Shown one piece after another: positions 28,349-36,658 of a DNA stretch of 64,000 nt. Source of the DNA: Phycisphaeraceae bacterium. Lineage in GTDB: Bacteria; Planctomycetota; Phycisphaerae; Phycisphaerales; UBA1924. The stretch is taken from positions 1-64,000 of the forward strand of contig JAHBXK010000012.1 of assembly GCA_019636535.1 (NCBI GenBank), read 5' to 3'. How positions within the stretch are numbered: the stretch's first letter is position 1; each line of letters opens with the position of its first letter. Made by a program: the position numbers and the translations under genes. The notes beneath the pieces are model-generated. The model searched no databases. It had not been told where the DNA came from and saw only the letters and a program-made list of their open reading frames with translations.

Positions 28349-29608
28349 ATGAACGTCACTCACACCATCCCGGGCTTGAAGTCGCCGGTGCGCGTCGATG
28401 TCGACTTTGCGCGAAGCCATCCGACGGACACCGATCGTTCCGCCGTCGAAGTTTCGATCGTGATGCCGTGCCTGAACGAAGCTCAGACCATCGGACGGTG
28501 CGTCGAGGCTGCACGGCGCTGCATCGAGTCGCACGGCCTTGTCGCGGAAGTCATCGTCGCCGACAACGGCTCGACCGACGGATCGCAAGCGATCGCCGAG
28601 CGTGCGGGCGCAAGAGTCGTCGCGGTCGCGAGCAAGGGATACGGCAACGCGCTCCTTGGCGGCTTCAACGCTGCTCGCGGCAAGTACTTGATCATGGGCG
28701 ACAGCGATCTGTCGTACGACTTCGGCGAGAGCATGAAGTTCGTCGAGAGACTGCGCGAGGGTTACGACCTGGTCATGGGCAATCGATTCGATTTCAAGGG
28801 CGGTGGAGGGATCAAGCCCGGGGCGATGCCATTCAAGAACCGCTACCTGGGCAATCCGCTGTTGAGCTGGATCGGCCGAGTGCTGTTCAACTGCCCCGTT
28901 CGCGACTTTCACTGCGGCCTGCGAGCATTCACCCGTGAGGCCTTCGAGAGCCTGCGAGTTCGAACCACGGGCATGGAGTTTGCCAGCGAGATCGTCATCA
29001 AGGCGACGCTCCGTCGCATGCGCATCACCGAGGTGCCGATCACGCTGCACAAGGACGGACGCGATCGCCCTCCACACCTGCGCCCGTGGCGCGACGGTTG
29101 GCGCCACCTGCGGTTCATGCTCTGCCTGAGCCCGCGATGGACGCTCTTTGTTCCCGGCTTGCTGTTGGTCCTGATCGGCGCAGCGCTGGGCGCGTCGGTC
29201 GCCTTCGGTCCTCTCGTCGTAGCCGGCGTCTCCTTCGATGTACACACGCTGATCGCGGCCAGCCTCGCGGTGATAGTCGGGAGTCAGTGGGTCGGCACAG
29301 CATTGCTGATGCGTGCATTCGCGCTCGAGAGCGAGATCGGCCCGCCGTCTCCCCGACTGGATCGCTGGGTGCGGCATTTCACGCTTGAAAAGGGGCTGCT
29401 CGCGGGCGTGTCTCTCTGTGTGATCGGCATGATCCCGATCGCGTGGGTGCTGCTCAGATGGTGGCAGTCGGGATTCGGGCCACTCGACGTTGCGTACACA
29501 TTGCGACCGATGGTCATCGGTGCAACATCGATCGCGCTCGGTGCTCAAGCCCTCTTGATCTCCGTGCTCGCGGCAATGTTCCGAGCGCGTCGGCTCGGAC
29601 GGGAATAA
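28349..29608 (+). CDS. Family 2 glycosyltransferase with C-terminal membrane helices
   Basis: 419 aa. An N-terminal GT-A domain (about 30-250) has VSIVMPCLNEAQTIG, VIVADNGSTDGS, the metal-binding DxD-like MGDSDLSYDF, and FHCGLRAFTREAF. It is close in pattern to dolichyl-phosphate-mannose synthase-like enzymes that load a sugar onto a polyprenyl phosphate. The C-terminal 170 residues hold four membrane helices. It probably makes the lipid-linked donor used by the next gene, a polytopic protein starting 5 nt downstream of its stop. No clear ribosome site; TATCCT near 28283 may be the -10. Confidence 0.85.
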   Translation: MNVTHTIPGLKSPVRVDVDFARSHPTDTDRSAVEVSIVMPCLNEAQTIGRCVEAARRCIESHGLVAEVIVADNGSTDGSQAIAERAGARVVAVASKGYGNALLGGFNAARGKYLIMGDSDLSYDFGESMKFVERLREGYDLVMGNRFDFKGGGGIKPGAMPFKNRYLGNPLLSWIGRVLFNCPVRDFHCGLRAFTREAFESLRVRTTGMEFASEIVIKATLRRMRITEVPITLHKDGRDRPPHLRPWRDGWRHLRFMLCLSPRWTLFVPGLLLVLIGAALGASVAFGPLVVAGVSFDVHTLIAASLAVIVGSQWVGTALLMRAFALESEIGPPSPRLDRWVRHFTLEKGLLAGVSLCVIGMIPIAWVLLRWWQSGFGPLDVAYTLRPMVIGATSIALGAQALLISVLAAMFRARRLGRE

Positions 29609-29613
29609 TCGCC

Positions 29614-31479
29614 ATGCCGCGATTCGATCATCGAGAGACAGACACAAACTCGAGTGTGTCGAAGCAGTCGTGCGAAACCGCCGCCTCGATCGCAAGGCGA
29701 CTCAGCACCTGGTCCGTCATGCTCATGGTGCTGATCGCCTCGGTGCGGCTCATGCTGGTCTCGCACCAGGAGATCGCCACGTTCTCGGCCGACGACGCGG
29801 CGTACACGCACATCGCCTGCGGCGGCTTCTGGGGCAACGCCTACAGCACCTACGGCTACTCGCGACACCCGGGCTATCCGCTCTTCATGTCGCTCTGCAC
29901 CATGCTCGGGCTGCCGTTGCGGATCGGGATCGAACTCGTCGGCCTCAGCGCCGCATGGGTCTGCGCGATCGGGCTACGAAGGCTCGGCGTCGGCAACGCA
30001 CTGGCCGTAGCCGCCTACTCCCTTGTTGCGCTGCACCCGCACACGATCACGCTCTTCAATCGCGTACTGCCCGACACGCTTTACGCACCGGGATGGCTCA
30101 TCCTCTCGATCGGATTGGCGGTCGGCGCAGGCGTCACGGCGAGAGGTTCGGCGGTGCGTTGGGGCTTGATCGCCGGCCTGGGCGGCATCGCCTGCGCGAC
30201 TACACGTTCGGAGAGCATTCTTGTTCCCGTTCTCATCGGACTCGCCGGCATGCTCGTCGCGGCGACCTCGCTCGTCGGCAGGCTGTGCAACCGCGCACGA
30301 CCGAGCGGCGATGGCGCCGGGTCAAACCGAACCGGCACAACATCCGTGCGACTACTCGCAACGGTCCTGATCCCACTGGTCGTCACACTCTCGGCAACCA
30401 CCACGCTCAAGTACATCAATCAACGTGAGCAGGGCATCTTCGCTCTCGCCGACATCGATGCTCAAGGGTTCAAGCGTCTCTACAAAGTGCTGCTCTCCAT
30501 CTCACCCGAACAGCCCGACCCTAGGTTCCCAGTGCCTGCGGATGTCCGCCACAAGGCACGGCTGGCAAGCCCAACCTACGACCGTTTGTTGACTTCGATG
30601 GAGAGCGATCCCAATGCGATGCACTATCAGGGCGCCTGCCTTCGCACGACCGGGGTCAGCGGCGAGTGGGGCTCGTGGACCTACTGGGCGATGCGTCAGG
30701 GCGCGTGGTATCACGGAGAGGGCGGCCTCGGTCGCAAGTGGTCGAACGCCCGTGAACTCGACGACTTCTACGGTCAGGCCGCCGACGAGTTGAAGGCCGC
30801 GATCCGCCGCGGCGAACTCGATTCGAGATTCACGCCGGTCACATTTCTCCCGCCGGATTGGGGGCCGCTCTTCCGAGCGCTCCCAGCGTCATCCCGATCG
30901 ACTTGGCGTGCAATGACCAGCAACTCCTACGTGCGATCAGCGCACGAGTCGCTCTCCGAACGACAGACCCGGCAGTTCGATGCGTCGGCGCTTCGACGAA
31001 CGGAACTCACACGACTGCAGACCGATCCCGATTTTGGTCCGGTGATCTTCTGGCACAGTCGTCACATGGTGTCGATGCTCGACCGCGTCAAGACACGAAT
31101 GGCGCGCGCTGTTGCTCCGGCCACAGCCGGCTGTGTCGTCGTTGTCTTTGTCGGCTCGGTCGCTCTGGTCGTCATCAACGCATCACTCACCCCATCGCGC
31201 CTCAGGCATCACATTGCTCCCGAGGTGATCGCCGCAAGCCTGATCCTCCTCGCCGCCGCGTCCGGCAGGTTCCTCCTCATCGCGCTGCTCGACGCCTCAG
31301 GCATCCCCGCGCTGCTCAGGTACACGCTGCCGGCTTCGCTGATTCTCCCGCCGCTGGCCGCGATCGTGCTTCACGAACTCGTGCGCACAACATCACTCGC
31401 GCTCCGACGAAGCGAGGGCGAGACCCATCGCACGACTATTGACGAGCCGACACCGCGTTTCACTTCGTTCCGGTCATGA
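29614..31479 (+). CDS. Polytopic membrane protein, GT-C glycosyltransferase-like
   Basis: 621 aa. About ten membrane helices. The first periplasmic loop contains FSADDAAYTHIACGGFWG and YSRHPGYPLF, a pattern seen in GT-C enzymes (acidic DD and RHPGYP in loop 1). A large soluble loop (about 290-500) has many Trp and acidic residues, and three helices end the protein. The start at 29614 puts it 5 nt after the GT2 stop, so the two are co-transcribed and probably act in the same surface-glycosylation path. The 3' end overlaps the convergent CBS gene by 20 nt. Confidence 0.65.
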   Translation: MPRFDHRETDTNSSVSKQSCETAASIARRLSTWSVMLMVLIASVRLMLVSHQEIATFSADDAAYTHIACGGFWGNAYSTYGYSRHPGYPLFMSLCTMLGLPLRIGIELVGLSAAWVCAIGLRRLGVGNALAVAAYSLVALHPHTITLFNRVLPDTLYAPGWLILSIGLAVGAGVTARGSAVRWGLIAGLGGIACATTRSESILVPVLIGLAGMLVAATSLVGRLCNRARPSGDGAGSNRTGTTSVRLLATVLIPLVVTLSATTTLKYINQREQGIFALADIDAQGFKRLYKVLLSISPEQPDPRFPVPADVRHKARLASPTYDRLLTSMESDPNAMHYQGACLRTTGVSGEWGSWTYWAMRQGAWYHGEGGLGRKWSNARELDDFYGQAADELKAAIRRGELDSRFTPVTFLPPDWGPLFRALPASSRSTWRAMTSNSYVRSAHESLSERQTRQFDASALRRTELTRLQTDPDFGPVIFWHSRHMVSMLDRVKTRMARAVAPATAGCVVVVFVGSVALVVINASLTPSRLRHHIAPEVIAASLILLAAASGRFLLIALLDASGIPALLRYTLPASLILPPLAAIVLHELVRTTSLALRRSEGETHRTTIDEPTPRFTSFRS

Positions 31480-31912
31480 GCTTCAGCACATCGTGACGGG
31501 CAACCATGCCGACGGCCTTTCCCTCCTTCACCACGGGGATGTGCTTGAGTCCGCGCTGGAGCATAATGTGAACCACATGGCCCGCGTCCGCCTCCTCACC
31601 GACAGTAGTCACTTTCGCGCTCATCACCTGATCTGCACGGAGCGTCTCGGCGGCCTTGTAGATCTTCGTCAGCTCCTCGAAGGTCGCCGCGCGGGCACCG
31701 AAAATCACCGGCATCAGCTCGAGCGAGAACGGTACGCAACGCCCCATCCCAGTGATGTCGCCCTCGGTAATGATGCCCTTGAGCATCCCCTGCGAATCGG
31801 CGACCACCACCGCCCCGATGTCCTTCTCCCGCATGACGCGAGCGACGTCCCTCATCGGCGTGTCCGCCCGCACGGTCACGCACGGCGAAGACATGATCTG
31901 CCTGGCCTTCAT
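31460..31912 (-). CDS. CBS-domain-pair protein
   Basis: 150 aa, essentially a Bateman module: first CBS (QIMSSPCVTVRADTPMRDVARVMREKDIGAVVVAD, KGIITEGDIT), second CBS (ADQVMSAKVTTVGEEADAGHVVHIMLQRGLKHIPVV, VGMVARHDVLKLM). Such stand-alone modules bind adenine nucleotides and regulate partners. The start is the ATG at 31912 (GG-rich sequence 8-10 nt upstream); an ATG at 31966 is an alternative. It follows rpiA by 92 nt. Its stop lies inside the 3' end of the convergent membrane-protein gene. Confidence 0.85.
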   Translation of the reverse strand: MKARQIMSSPCVTVRADTPMRDVARVMREKDIGAVVVADSQGMLKGIITEGDITGMGRCVPFSLELMPVIFGARAATFEELTKIYKAAETLRADQVMSAKVTTVGEEADAGHVVHIMLQRGLKHIPVVKEGKAVGMVARHDVLKLMTGTK

Positions 31913-32004
31913 CGAGAGCGATCCCCCCGCGGCGTGTTCGCCGACGGCCGCCCGGGGCTTGTCCATGGTTTTGGTTGTGGTTCGCTTCGACACGCTGGCG
32001 CACC

Positions 32005-32703
32005 TCACTCTGGCCTGGACATCCGCTCGATCTTCCCGTCCTTGGTCTCGACGACGACCTCGTCGGCCTCGATCAGGAATAGGCCGTGATCGACCACTCC
32101 GGGCACCGAGTCCAGCATCTCCGCCGCCTCCTCGGGTGTTATGTTCGTCGGAAGTGTCACGTCGATCACCAGGTTGCCCTGATCGGTCAGGAAGTGATCG
32201 CCGCTGAGCGTCCGACGAACGACTCCGTTGAATCCGATGTTGGAGAGGCGCTTGCGCGTGCTGGTCAGCGAGAAGTAGTGGATCGCAACGGGCAGCGTGC
32301 TCCGCTCGCCCAGTCGATTCACCACCTTCTCCTCCGTCACGATGTACACGCGACGCTTCGACGCCATCGCAACGACGCGCTCCCGCACCAGCGCGCCGCC
32401 GCGACCCTTGATCATCCGCAGGTCCGGATCGACCTCGTCCGCACCGTCGAAGAGATAGTCCACGCTCTCGACCATCGCGAAGTCGATAACCGTCATCCCG
32501 AGCGCGCGGGCCTGCGTCTCGGTTGCGTGGCTGGTCGGCACGCACTTGATGCTGAGCCCTTCCTCTCGGATGCGTTGCTCGAGTGCCAAGAGCGCCCGAC
32601 CCGAAGTCTTGCCGGTGCCCAGGCCCACGATCATGCCCGACTCGATCTCCGCGACCGCGGCTTGCGCCAACGCATCAGAGACTGTGGATTCTCGGCTACT
32701 CAA
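32005..32703 (-). CDS. rpiA: Ribose-5-phosphate isomerase A
   Basis: 232 aa, normal length. GLGTGKTSGRALLAL (substrate phosphate loop), VPTSHATETQA, DGADEVDPDLRMIKGRGGALVRE (catalytic Asp/Glu region) and GNLVIDVTLP are family signatures. It interconverts ribose-5-P and ribulose-5-P in the pentose phosphate pathway. The start is a TTG that overlaps the last codons of the aldehyde dehydrogenase gene by 8 nt, with AGGGGAT about 6 nt upstream; the frame stays open further upstream but that part lies inside the other gene and has no family similarity. Confidence 0.93.
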   Translation of the reverse strand: MSSRESTVSDALAQAAVAEIESGMIVGLGTGKTSGRALLALEQRIREEGLSIKCVPTSHATETQARALGMTVIDFAMVESVDYLFDGADEVDPDLRMIKGRGGALVRERVVAMASKRRVYIVTEEKVVNRLGERSTLPVAIHYFSLTSTRKRLSNIGFNGVVRRTLSGDHFLTDQGNLVIDVTLPTNITPEEAAEMLDSVPGVVDHGLFLIEADEVVVETKDGKIERMSRPE

Positions 32704-34246
32704 AGCGGATCCCCTGGGCCAGTTCGAACCGGCCGGCGAAATTAACGGTGCATGTCTGGCGACGCATGTACGCCTTCCACGAATCCGAGCCCGACTCCCG
32801 CCCGCCTCCCGTGTCTTTCTCGCCCCCGAAGGCCCCACCGATCTCCGCCCCGCTGGTCCCCGCGTTGACGTTCGCGATCCCGCAGTCGCTCCCCGAGCCG
32901 CTCGGCGAAAGGAACCGCTCGCTCACGCGGATGCTCTCCGTGAAGATCGCCGAGGAAAGGCCCTGATCGACAGAGTTCTGGAGCGAGATCGCCTCGTCGA
33001 TCGACTTGCAGGCAAACACATACAGGATCGGAGCGAACGTCTCTTCGCTCGCGATGTCAAGCCGATTGTTCGCCGGCACGCGCACGATCGTCGGCTGCAC
33101 AAAGTGCCCGCCTCGATCGCCCATCACGCCCCCGCCGATCAGCACCTTGCCCCCCTGCTCTCTGGCCGTCCGCACCGCCCGGTCGAACGCCTTGACCGCC
33201 CGATCGTCGATCAACGGTCCGACCAGCGTACCTTCCTTCAACGGGTCACCGATCCTGTTCAACACCTGCCCATACGCGGCGACCAGGCGATCAACCAACC
33301 CGTCCACGACCGATTCGTGCGCGATCAGCCTGCGGGTCGTCGTGCATCGTTGCCCCGCAGTCCCCACCGATCCGAACACGATCGACGGAACGGCCAGGTT
33401 CAGATCCGCGTCGGCGTGCACGATCACCGCGTTATTGCCGCCGAGTTCCAGCAGCGACCGGCCGAGCCGACCGGCCACGACTTGACCCACGCGCTGACCC
33501 ATGCGGCACGACCCGGTCGCCGAGATCAACGGGTAGCGTCGATCCGAAATCAGCCTCTCACCGACTTCGTCGTCGGTCCCGATCACGAGCCGGAAGATGC
33601 CTTTGTGTCCCATGGCTTCCGCAACGCGCTCGGCGATCCGGTGCGTCGCAAGACTGATCAACGGGGTCAGCAGGCTCGGCTTCCACACCACGCTGTCGCC
33701 GCACACCGCCGCGAGCATCGCGTTCCAACCCCACACCGCGTTCGGGAAGTTGAAGGCCGTGATCACGCCGACGGGGCCGAGCGGCAGCCATTGTTCCATC
33801 AGCCGGTGCCCGCGACGCTCGCTCGGGAAGACCTGTCCTGGCAACTGGCGCGACAGACCCACCGCAAAGTCCGCGATATCGACCGTCTCCTGCACTTCCC
33901 CGAGCCCCTCCGCACGAATCTTGCCCATCTCCAGACTGACCAGTTCGCCCAAGGGCTCCTTGAATCTCCGAAACTCCTCTCCGATCGCCCTGACGACTTG
34001 GCCGCGCTCGGGAGCCGGCACTTCGCGCCACAACTTGAATGACTCGACAGCCCCAACGGTCTCGCGTTCAAGCGCAGCGGCATCGTCCAACGTCACCGCG
34101 CCGATCGCCCGACCGCTCGCCGGATTCTCGCTCACGATCACCCGCCGACCGCCGATTTCGCGCACCCCTGCGGGCGTGTCAGTCGCAACTTCCACGAACC
34201 GAGGGTCGCGCTTCAGGCCGAGGTCTTCGAGCAGATCGCGGGGCAT
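32696..34246 (-). CDS. Aldehyde dehydrogenase, family 7 type
   Basis: 516 aa. ITAFNFPNAVWGWN, SATGSCRMGQRV, LELGGNNAVIV (general-base Glu), GTAGQRCTTTRR (nucleophile Cys) and EETFAPILY are ALDH signatures. The C-terminal AFGGEKDTGGGRESGSDSWKAYMRRQT is characteristic of ALDH7 (alpha-aminoadipic semialdehyde dehydrogenase, antiquitin). It oxidises a semialdehyde, probably in lysine degradation or as an aldehyde scavenger. The ATG at 34246 has no ribosome site; a -10-like TACGAT ends 5 nt upstream. First gene of the ALDH-rpiA-CBS run, divergent from rdgB. Confidence 0.92.
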   Translation of the reverse strand: MPRDLLEDLGLKRDPRFVEVATDTPAGVREIGGRRVIVSENPASGRAIGAVTLDDAAALERETVGAVESFKLWREVPAPERGQVVRAIGEEFRRFKEPLGELVSLEMGKIRAEGLGEVQETVDIADFAVGLSRQLPGQVFPSERRGHRLMEQWLPLGPVGVITAFNFPNAVWGWNAMLAAVCGDSVVWKPSLLTPLISLATHRIAERVAEAMGHKGIFRLVIGTDDEVGERLISDRRYPLISATGSCRMGQRVGQVVAGRLGRSLLELGGNNAVIVHADADLNLAVPSIVFGSVGTAGQRCTTTRRLIAHESVVDGLVDRLVAAYGQVLNRIGDPLKEGTLVGPLIDDRAVKAFDRAVRTAREQGGKVLIGGGVMGDRGGHFVQPTIVRVPANNRLDIASEETFAPILYVFACKSIDEAISLQNSVDQGLSSAIFTESIRVSERFLSPSGSGSDCGIANVNAGTSGAEIGGAFGGEKDTGGGRESGSDSWKAYMRRQTCTVNFAGRFELAQGIRFE

Positions 34247-34357
34247 GATGGATCGTACCCGCGCCCCGCTCGACCCGGACGAGCATCCGCCACGGCAAGT
34301 GGCCCAAGACGTGCCTGCGTGAACGGGCACGCACGGCCATTCGTGCTACGCTCGCGC

Positions 34358-35176
34358 GTGCCAACGATGACCCCGCACCCGCCCGAACCGATCGTGCTCG
34401 CCACCGGCAACCAGCACAAAGTTGCGGAGATGCGCGGGCTCTTCTCGCGATACTCCCCCGAACCGGCGCGGACGATCCCGATCCTGTCGCTCAACGAGGC
34501 GATCCCCGAGCACGCCTGCGCCGTCGAACCCGATGAGAGCGGCACGACGTTCCAGCAGAACGCGACCATCAAGGCCGTCTCTTATGCGCAACAAACCGGC
34601 CGACTCTGCCTGGCCGACGATTCCGGCCTCCAGATCGATGCGCTCGACGGCGCGCCGGGCGTCATCAGTTCTCACTTCTGCACGGACGGGCGCGAGGAGG
34701 GACTCTCACGCGAAGAACGCGACCGCAGGAACAACGAGTTGGTGCTCGAGCGCTTGCGCGGAGTGCCATCCGAGAAGAGGGCCGCCAGATTCGTCTGCGT
34801 GATGGTTCTTGCCGTCCCGCCCGGGTGGAAACCACGAAGGTCGATGCCCGCGGTCCCACCCTACCACGAGCATGACCCGCTCTGGAATCTCACCACTCGA
34901 CTCGACGCCATCGCCCGCGATCCGGTTCATGCGCACCCGCTGCTCGCGGCCCGCGGCGAGTTCAAGGGCCGAATCGGCGTCCCGCCGCGGGTTCCCAGCG
35001 GCAAGCACGGTTTCGGCTACGACCCGCTCTTTCTGGTTGCCCCCGACTATCGGATCACGTCCGCGGAACTCGATCCGATCGAGAAGAACTGCGTGTCGCA
35101 TCGGGCGCGGGCCGTCAACCAGATGCTCGACCTGATGATCCGATCGGGCCTGCTGCCTCCACCAGTGACTGCTTAA
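34358..35176 (+). CDS. rdgB: Non-canonical purine NTP pyrophosphatase (RdgB/HAM1) with insertion
   Basis: 272 aa; family usual about 200. IVLATGNQHKVAEMRGLF, LADDSGLQIDALDGAPGV and GKHGFGYDPLFLV plus SHRARA are the nucleotide-binding and catalytic motifs of the ITPase family, which removes ITP/XTP/dITP from the pool. About 45 extra residues (PPGWKPRRSMPAVPPYHEHDPLWNLTTRLDAIARDPVHAHP) sit between the VCVMVLA strand and the GEFKGRIG strand. The start is taken as GTG 34358, with a -10-like TACGCT 5 nt upstream; ATG 34367 in the same frame is the alternative. Confidence 0.9.
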   Translation: MPTMTPHPPEPIVLATGNQHKVAEMRGLFSRYSPEPARTIPILSLNEAIPEHACAVEPDESGTTFQQNATIKAVSYAQQTGRLCLADDSGLQIDALDGAPGVISSHFCTDGREEGLSREERDRRNNELVLERLRGVPSEKRAARFVCVMVLAVPPGWKPRRSMPAVPPYHEHDPLWNLTTRLDAIARDPVHAHPLLAARGEFKGRIGVPPRVPSGKHGFGYDPLFLVAPDYRITSAELDPIEKNCVSHRARAVNQMLDLMIRSGLLPPPVTA

Positions 35177-35220
35177 AGCATCTGCTGTCGGCCGCTCCCG
35201 ACAAACCGAGTCATGTACTC

Positions 35221-35248
35221 TTTGACACACCAGCGCGATCCGCTATGC
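35221..35248 (+). promoter_or_regulatory. Strong sigma70-like promoter of the B12 operon
   Basis: TTGACA (35221-35226) and TATGCT (35243-35248) are separated by 16 nt: a consensus -35 and a good -10. The transcript would start near 35255, just before the aptamer. Confidence 0.8.
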
Positions 35249-35260
35249 TGCATGCGCTCA

Positions 35261-35477
35261 AGGTGATCGTTTGGGCTCGCGCCCACTCGATCTGAAAAGG
35301 GAAGCGTGGTGAGGTCGTGCCCGGCGAGCAACCGCCAACGGCACACCGAGTCCACCGCGGACGCGCCGCCGTGAAGGGCCGTACCGCCTGCTCGACAACG
35401 CCACTGCACCCCTCACCGGGTTGTGCGGGAAGGCCGAGCGGGATGGCCCCAAGCCGGAAGACCTGCCCGGAGCATGT
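35261..35477 (+). promoter_or_regulatory. Cobalamin riboswitch
   Basis: The sequence follows the cobalamin aptamer order: AAAAGGGAAGCGTGGTGAGG (consensus GGGAA...GGTG), then CGAGCAACCGCCAACGGC, matching the core CCGCCACTGT-like segment, a variable region, then AAGCCGGAAGACCTGCC, nearly identical to the conserved 3' block GGAxGACCTGCC of btuB-type switches. The element sits 20 nt after a strong promoter and ends about 150 nt before the first gene. Adenosylcobalamin or a related corrinoid is expected to repress the operon. The boundaries are approximate. Confidence 0.88.
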
Positions 35478-35626
35478 GTCGTTCACGCCCTCGCGAACGG
35501 GGCGTCGGCAGCGATCCCGCGCGTTCCCGGCGGGCTCACTCCGACCATCCCCCCACCCGCCGCGAGGGCACCCACGCAAGGGAACCGTGCCGCGCGAATC
35601 GGCATGCTCGCTCAAAGGCGGTCCAC

Positions 35627-36658
35627 ATGATCCGTTCCGTTCTTGCAGGTGCGCTTGCGTTTTCCACGACCATCGCCGCTCATGCGGCGATCCCCGACTA
35701 CACGCTTGTCGGTTCTTTCCCGCTGCCGCGGTCGTCTTCCTTCGTTCCCACCGATCCGTTCGACGTTCTCCCCGACGGTCGCATCATCCAGATGCACCAC
35801 AACGAACTCTGGCTTCAGAGTGGCGTGAACGCTTCGACCTACGCCCTTGCCGGCTCCCTCCCAGCGGGCGCAGTGAGCAGCATCGGCCCCTCCTTCATCA
35901 GGGTCAGCCCCGACGGCACGCGACTGGCGATCGGCGACAACAACTTCACCCCGGCATCACAAGTCGTCCACGTCGTCGATCTCGCATTGCTCGACCCCCT
36001 CGCGCCGACGACACCTTCGCACTCCGTCCCGTCGCTGAACTTCGATGCACACTGGACGACCAACTCGTCCCTGCTGATCACCGGCGGCGACTTCTTCGTC
36101 GGTTCCTCGGTTGTCACGCGCCTCGATCTGGCCCCATCGCCCACCACCACCGTCGTCATCGACGGCATCGGTGCCGGTTCGGGCGGCATAGTCTCCATCG
36201 GTTCCACGATTTACGTCGGTGTCGGTTTCGGTTTCGGCAACACACCCACCGGCCAAGTGCGATCGTTCGACCTTGCCACGATCTCCGGCACCAACTCGCC
36301 GATCCCGTTCGAGTCCGCCTCCATCCTCACGCAGACCCTCTCGGCCTTTCCGCTCAGCGCTGACAGCCTCGGCAACCTGCTCATCGGCGGCGGCGACAGT
36401 TTCGCCAGCCCGCCGTTGCTCGGCTACGCCGTGGTGATGGACCCCACAGGTTCATCCAATCCGCTCCTGCTCTCGCCGGCCGGACCCGATGCGCTCTACT
36501 CGGTCGGATTCAACGCCTTCACGAACGAATTGCTCGTCATCGCCGATGGCATCGCCTACCGCTACGCGATCCCCGCACCTGGCTCCCTTGCCGTCATCCT
36601 CTTTGCCATACCGGCGACCAGACGTCGCCGACGCGCCCGTCGAACGGAGTCGCGATGA
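35627..36658 (+). CDS. Exported beta-propeller protein under B12 riboswitch, BtuG-like in architecture
   Basis: 343 aa. A signal peptide (SVLAGALAFSTTIAAHA) is followed by propeller-like blades (DVLPDGRIIQMHHNELWLQ, FIRVSPDGTRLAIGDNN, AHWTTNSSLLITGGDFF, GGIVSIGSTIYVGVG, PLSADSLGNLLIGGGDS, VGFNAFTNELLVIADGIAYRY). The C-terminus has a PEP-CTERM-like anchor: IPAPGSLAVILFAIPA then RRRRRARR. In Bacteroidetes the surface B12-binding protein BtuG is a seven-bladed propeller encoded in riboswitch-controlled loci; a similar capture role is inferred here from riboswitch plus fold. AAAGG lies 8 nt before the ATG. It overlaps the next gene by 4 nt (ATGA). Confidence 0.7.
   Translation: MIRSVLAGALAFSTTIAAHAAIPDYTLVGSFPLPRSSSFVPTDPFDVLPDGRIIQMHHNELWLQSGVNASTYALAGSLPAGAVSSIGPSFIRVSPDGTRLAIGDNNFTPASQVVHVVDLALLDPLAPTTPSHSVPSLNFDAHWTTNSSLLITGGDFFVGSSVVTRLDLAPSPTTTVVIDGIGAGSGGIVSIGSTIYVGVGFGFGNTPTGQVRSFDLATISGTNSPIPFESASILTQTLSAFPLSADSLGNLLIGGGDSFASPPLLGYAVVMDPTGSSNPLLLSPAGPDALYSVGFNAFTNELLVIADGIAYRYAIPAPGSLAVILFAIPATRRRRRARRTESR

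Larger units (their letters stand above)
35177..35626 (+). other. Long regulatory leader (promoter, riboswitch, expression platform)
   Basis: 450 bp with no coding ORF that makes sense. It contains the promoter at 35221-35248, the cobalamin aptamer at 35261-35477 and, after it, a hairpin at about 35483-35504 (ACGCCC / GGGGCGT type stem) and other GC-rich stems before the AAAGG ribosome site of the next gene. The hairpin beyond the aptamer is the likely switching element. Confidence 0.75.

Noticed and set aside
28253-29695. 480-aa minus-strand ORF
   Set aside because: Antisense to the GT2 gene; Arg/His/Gln/Asp-rich composition typical of GC-rich shadow frames.
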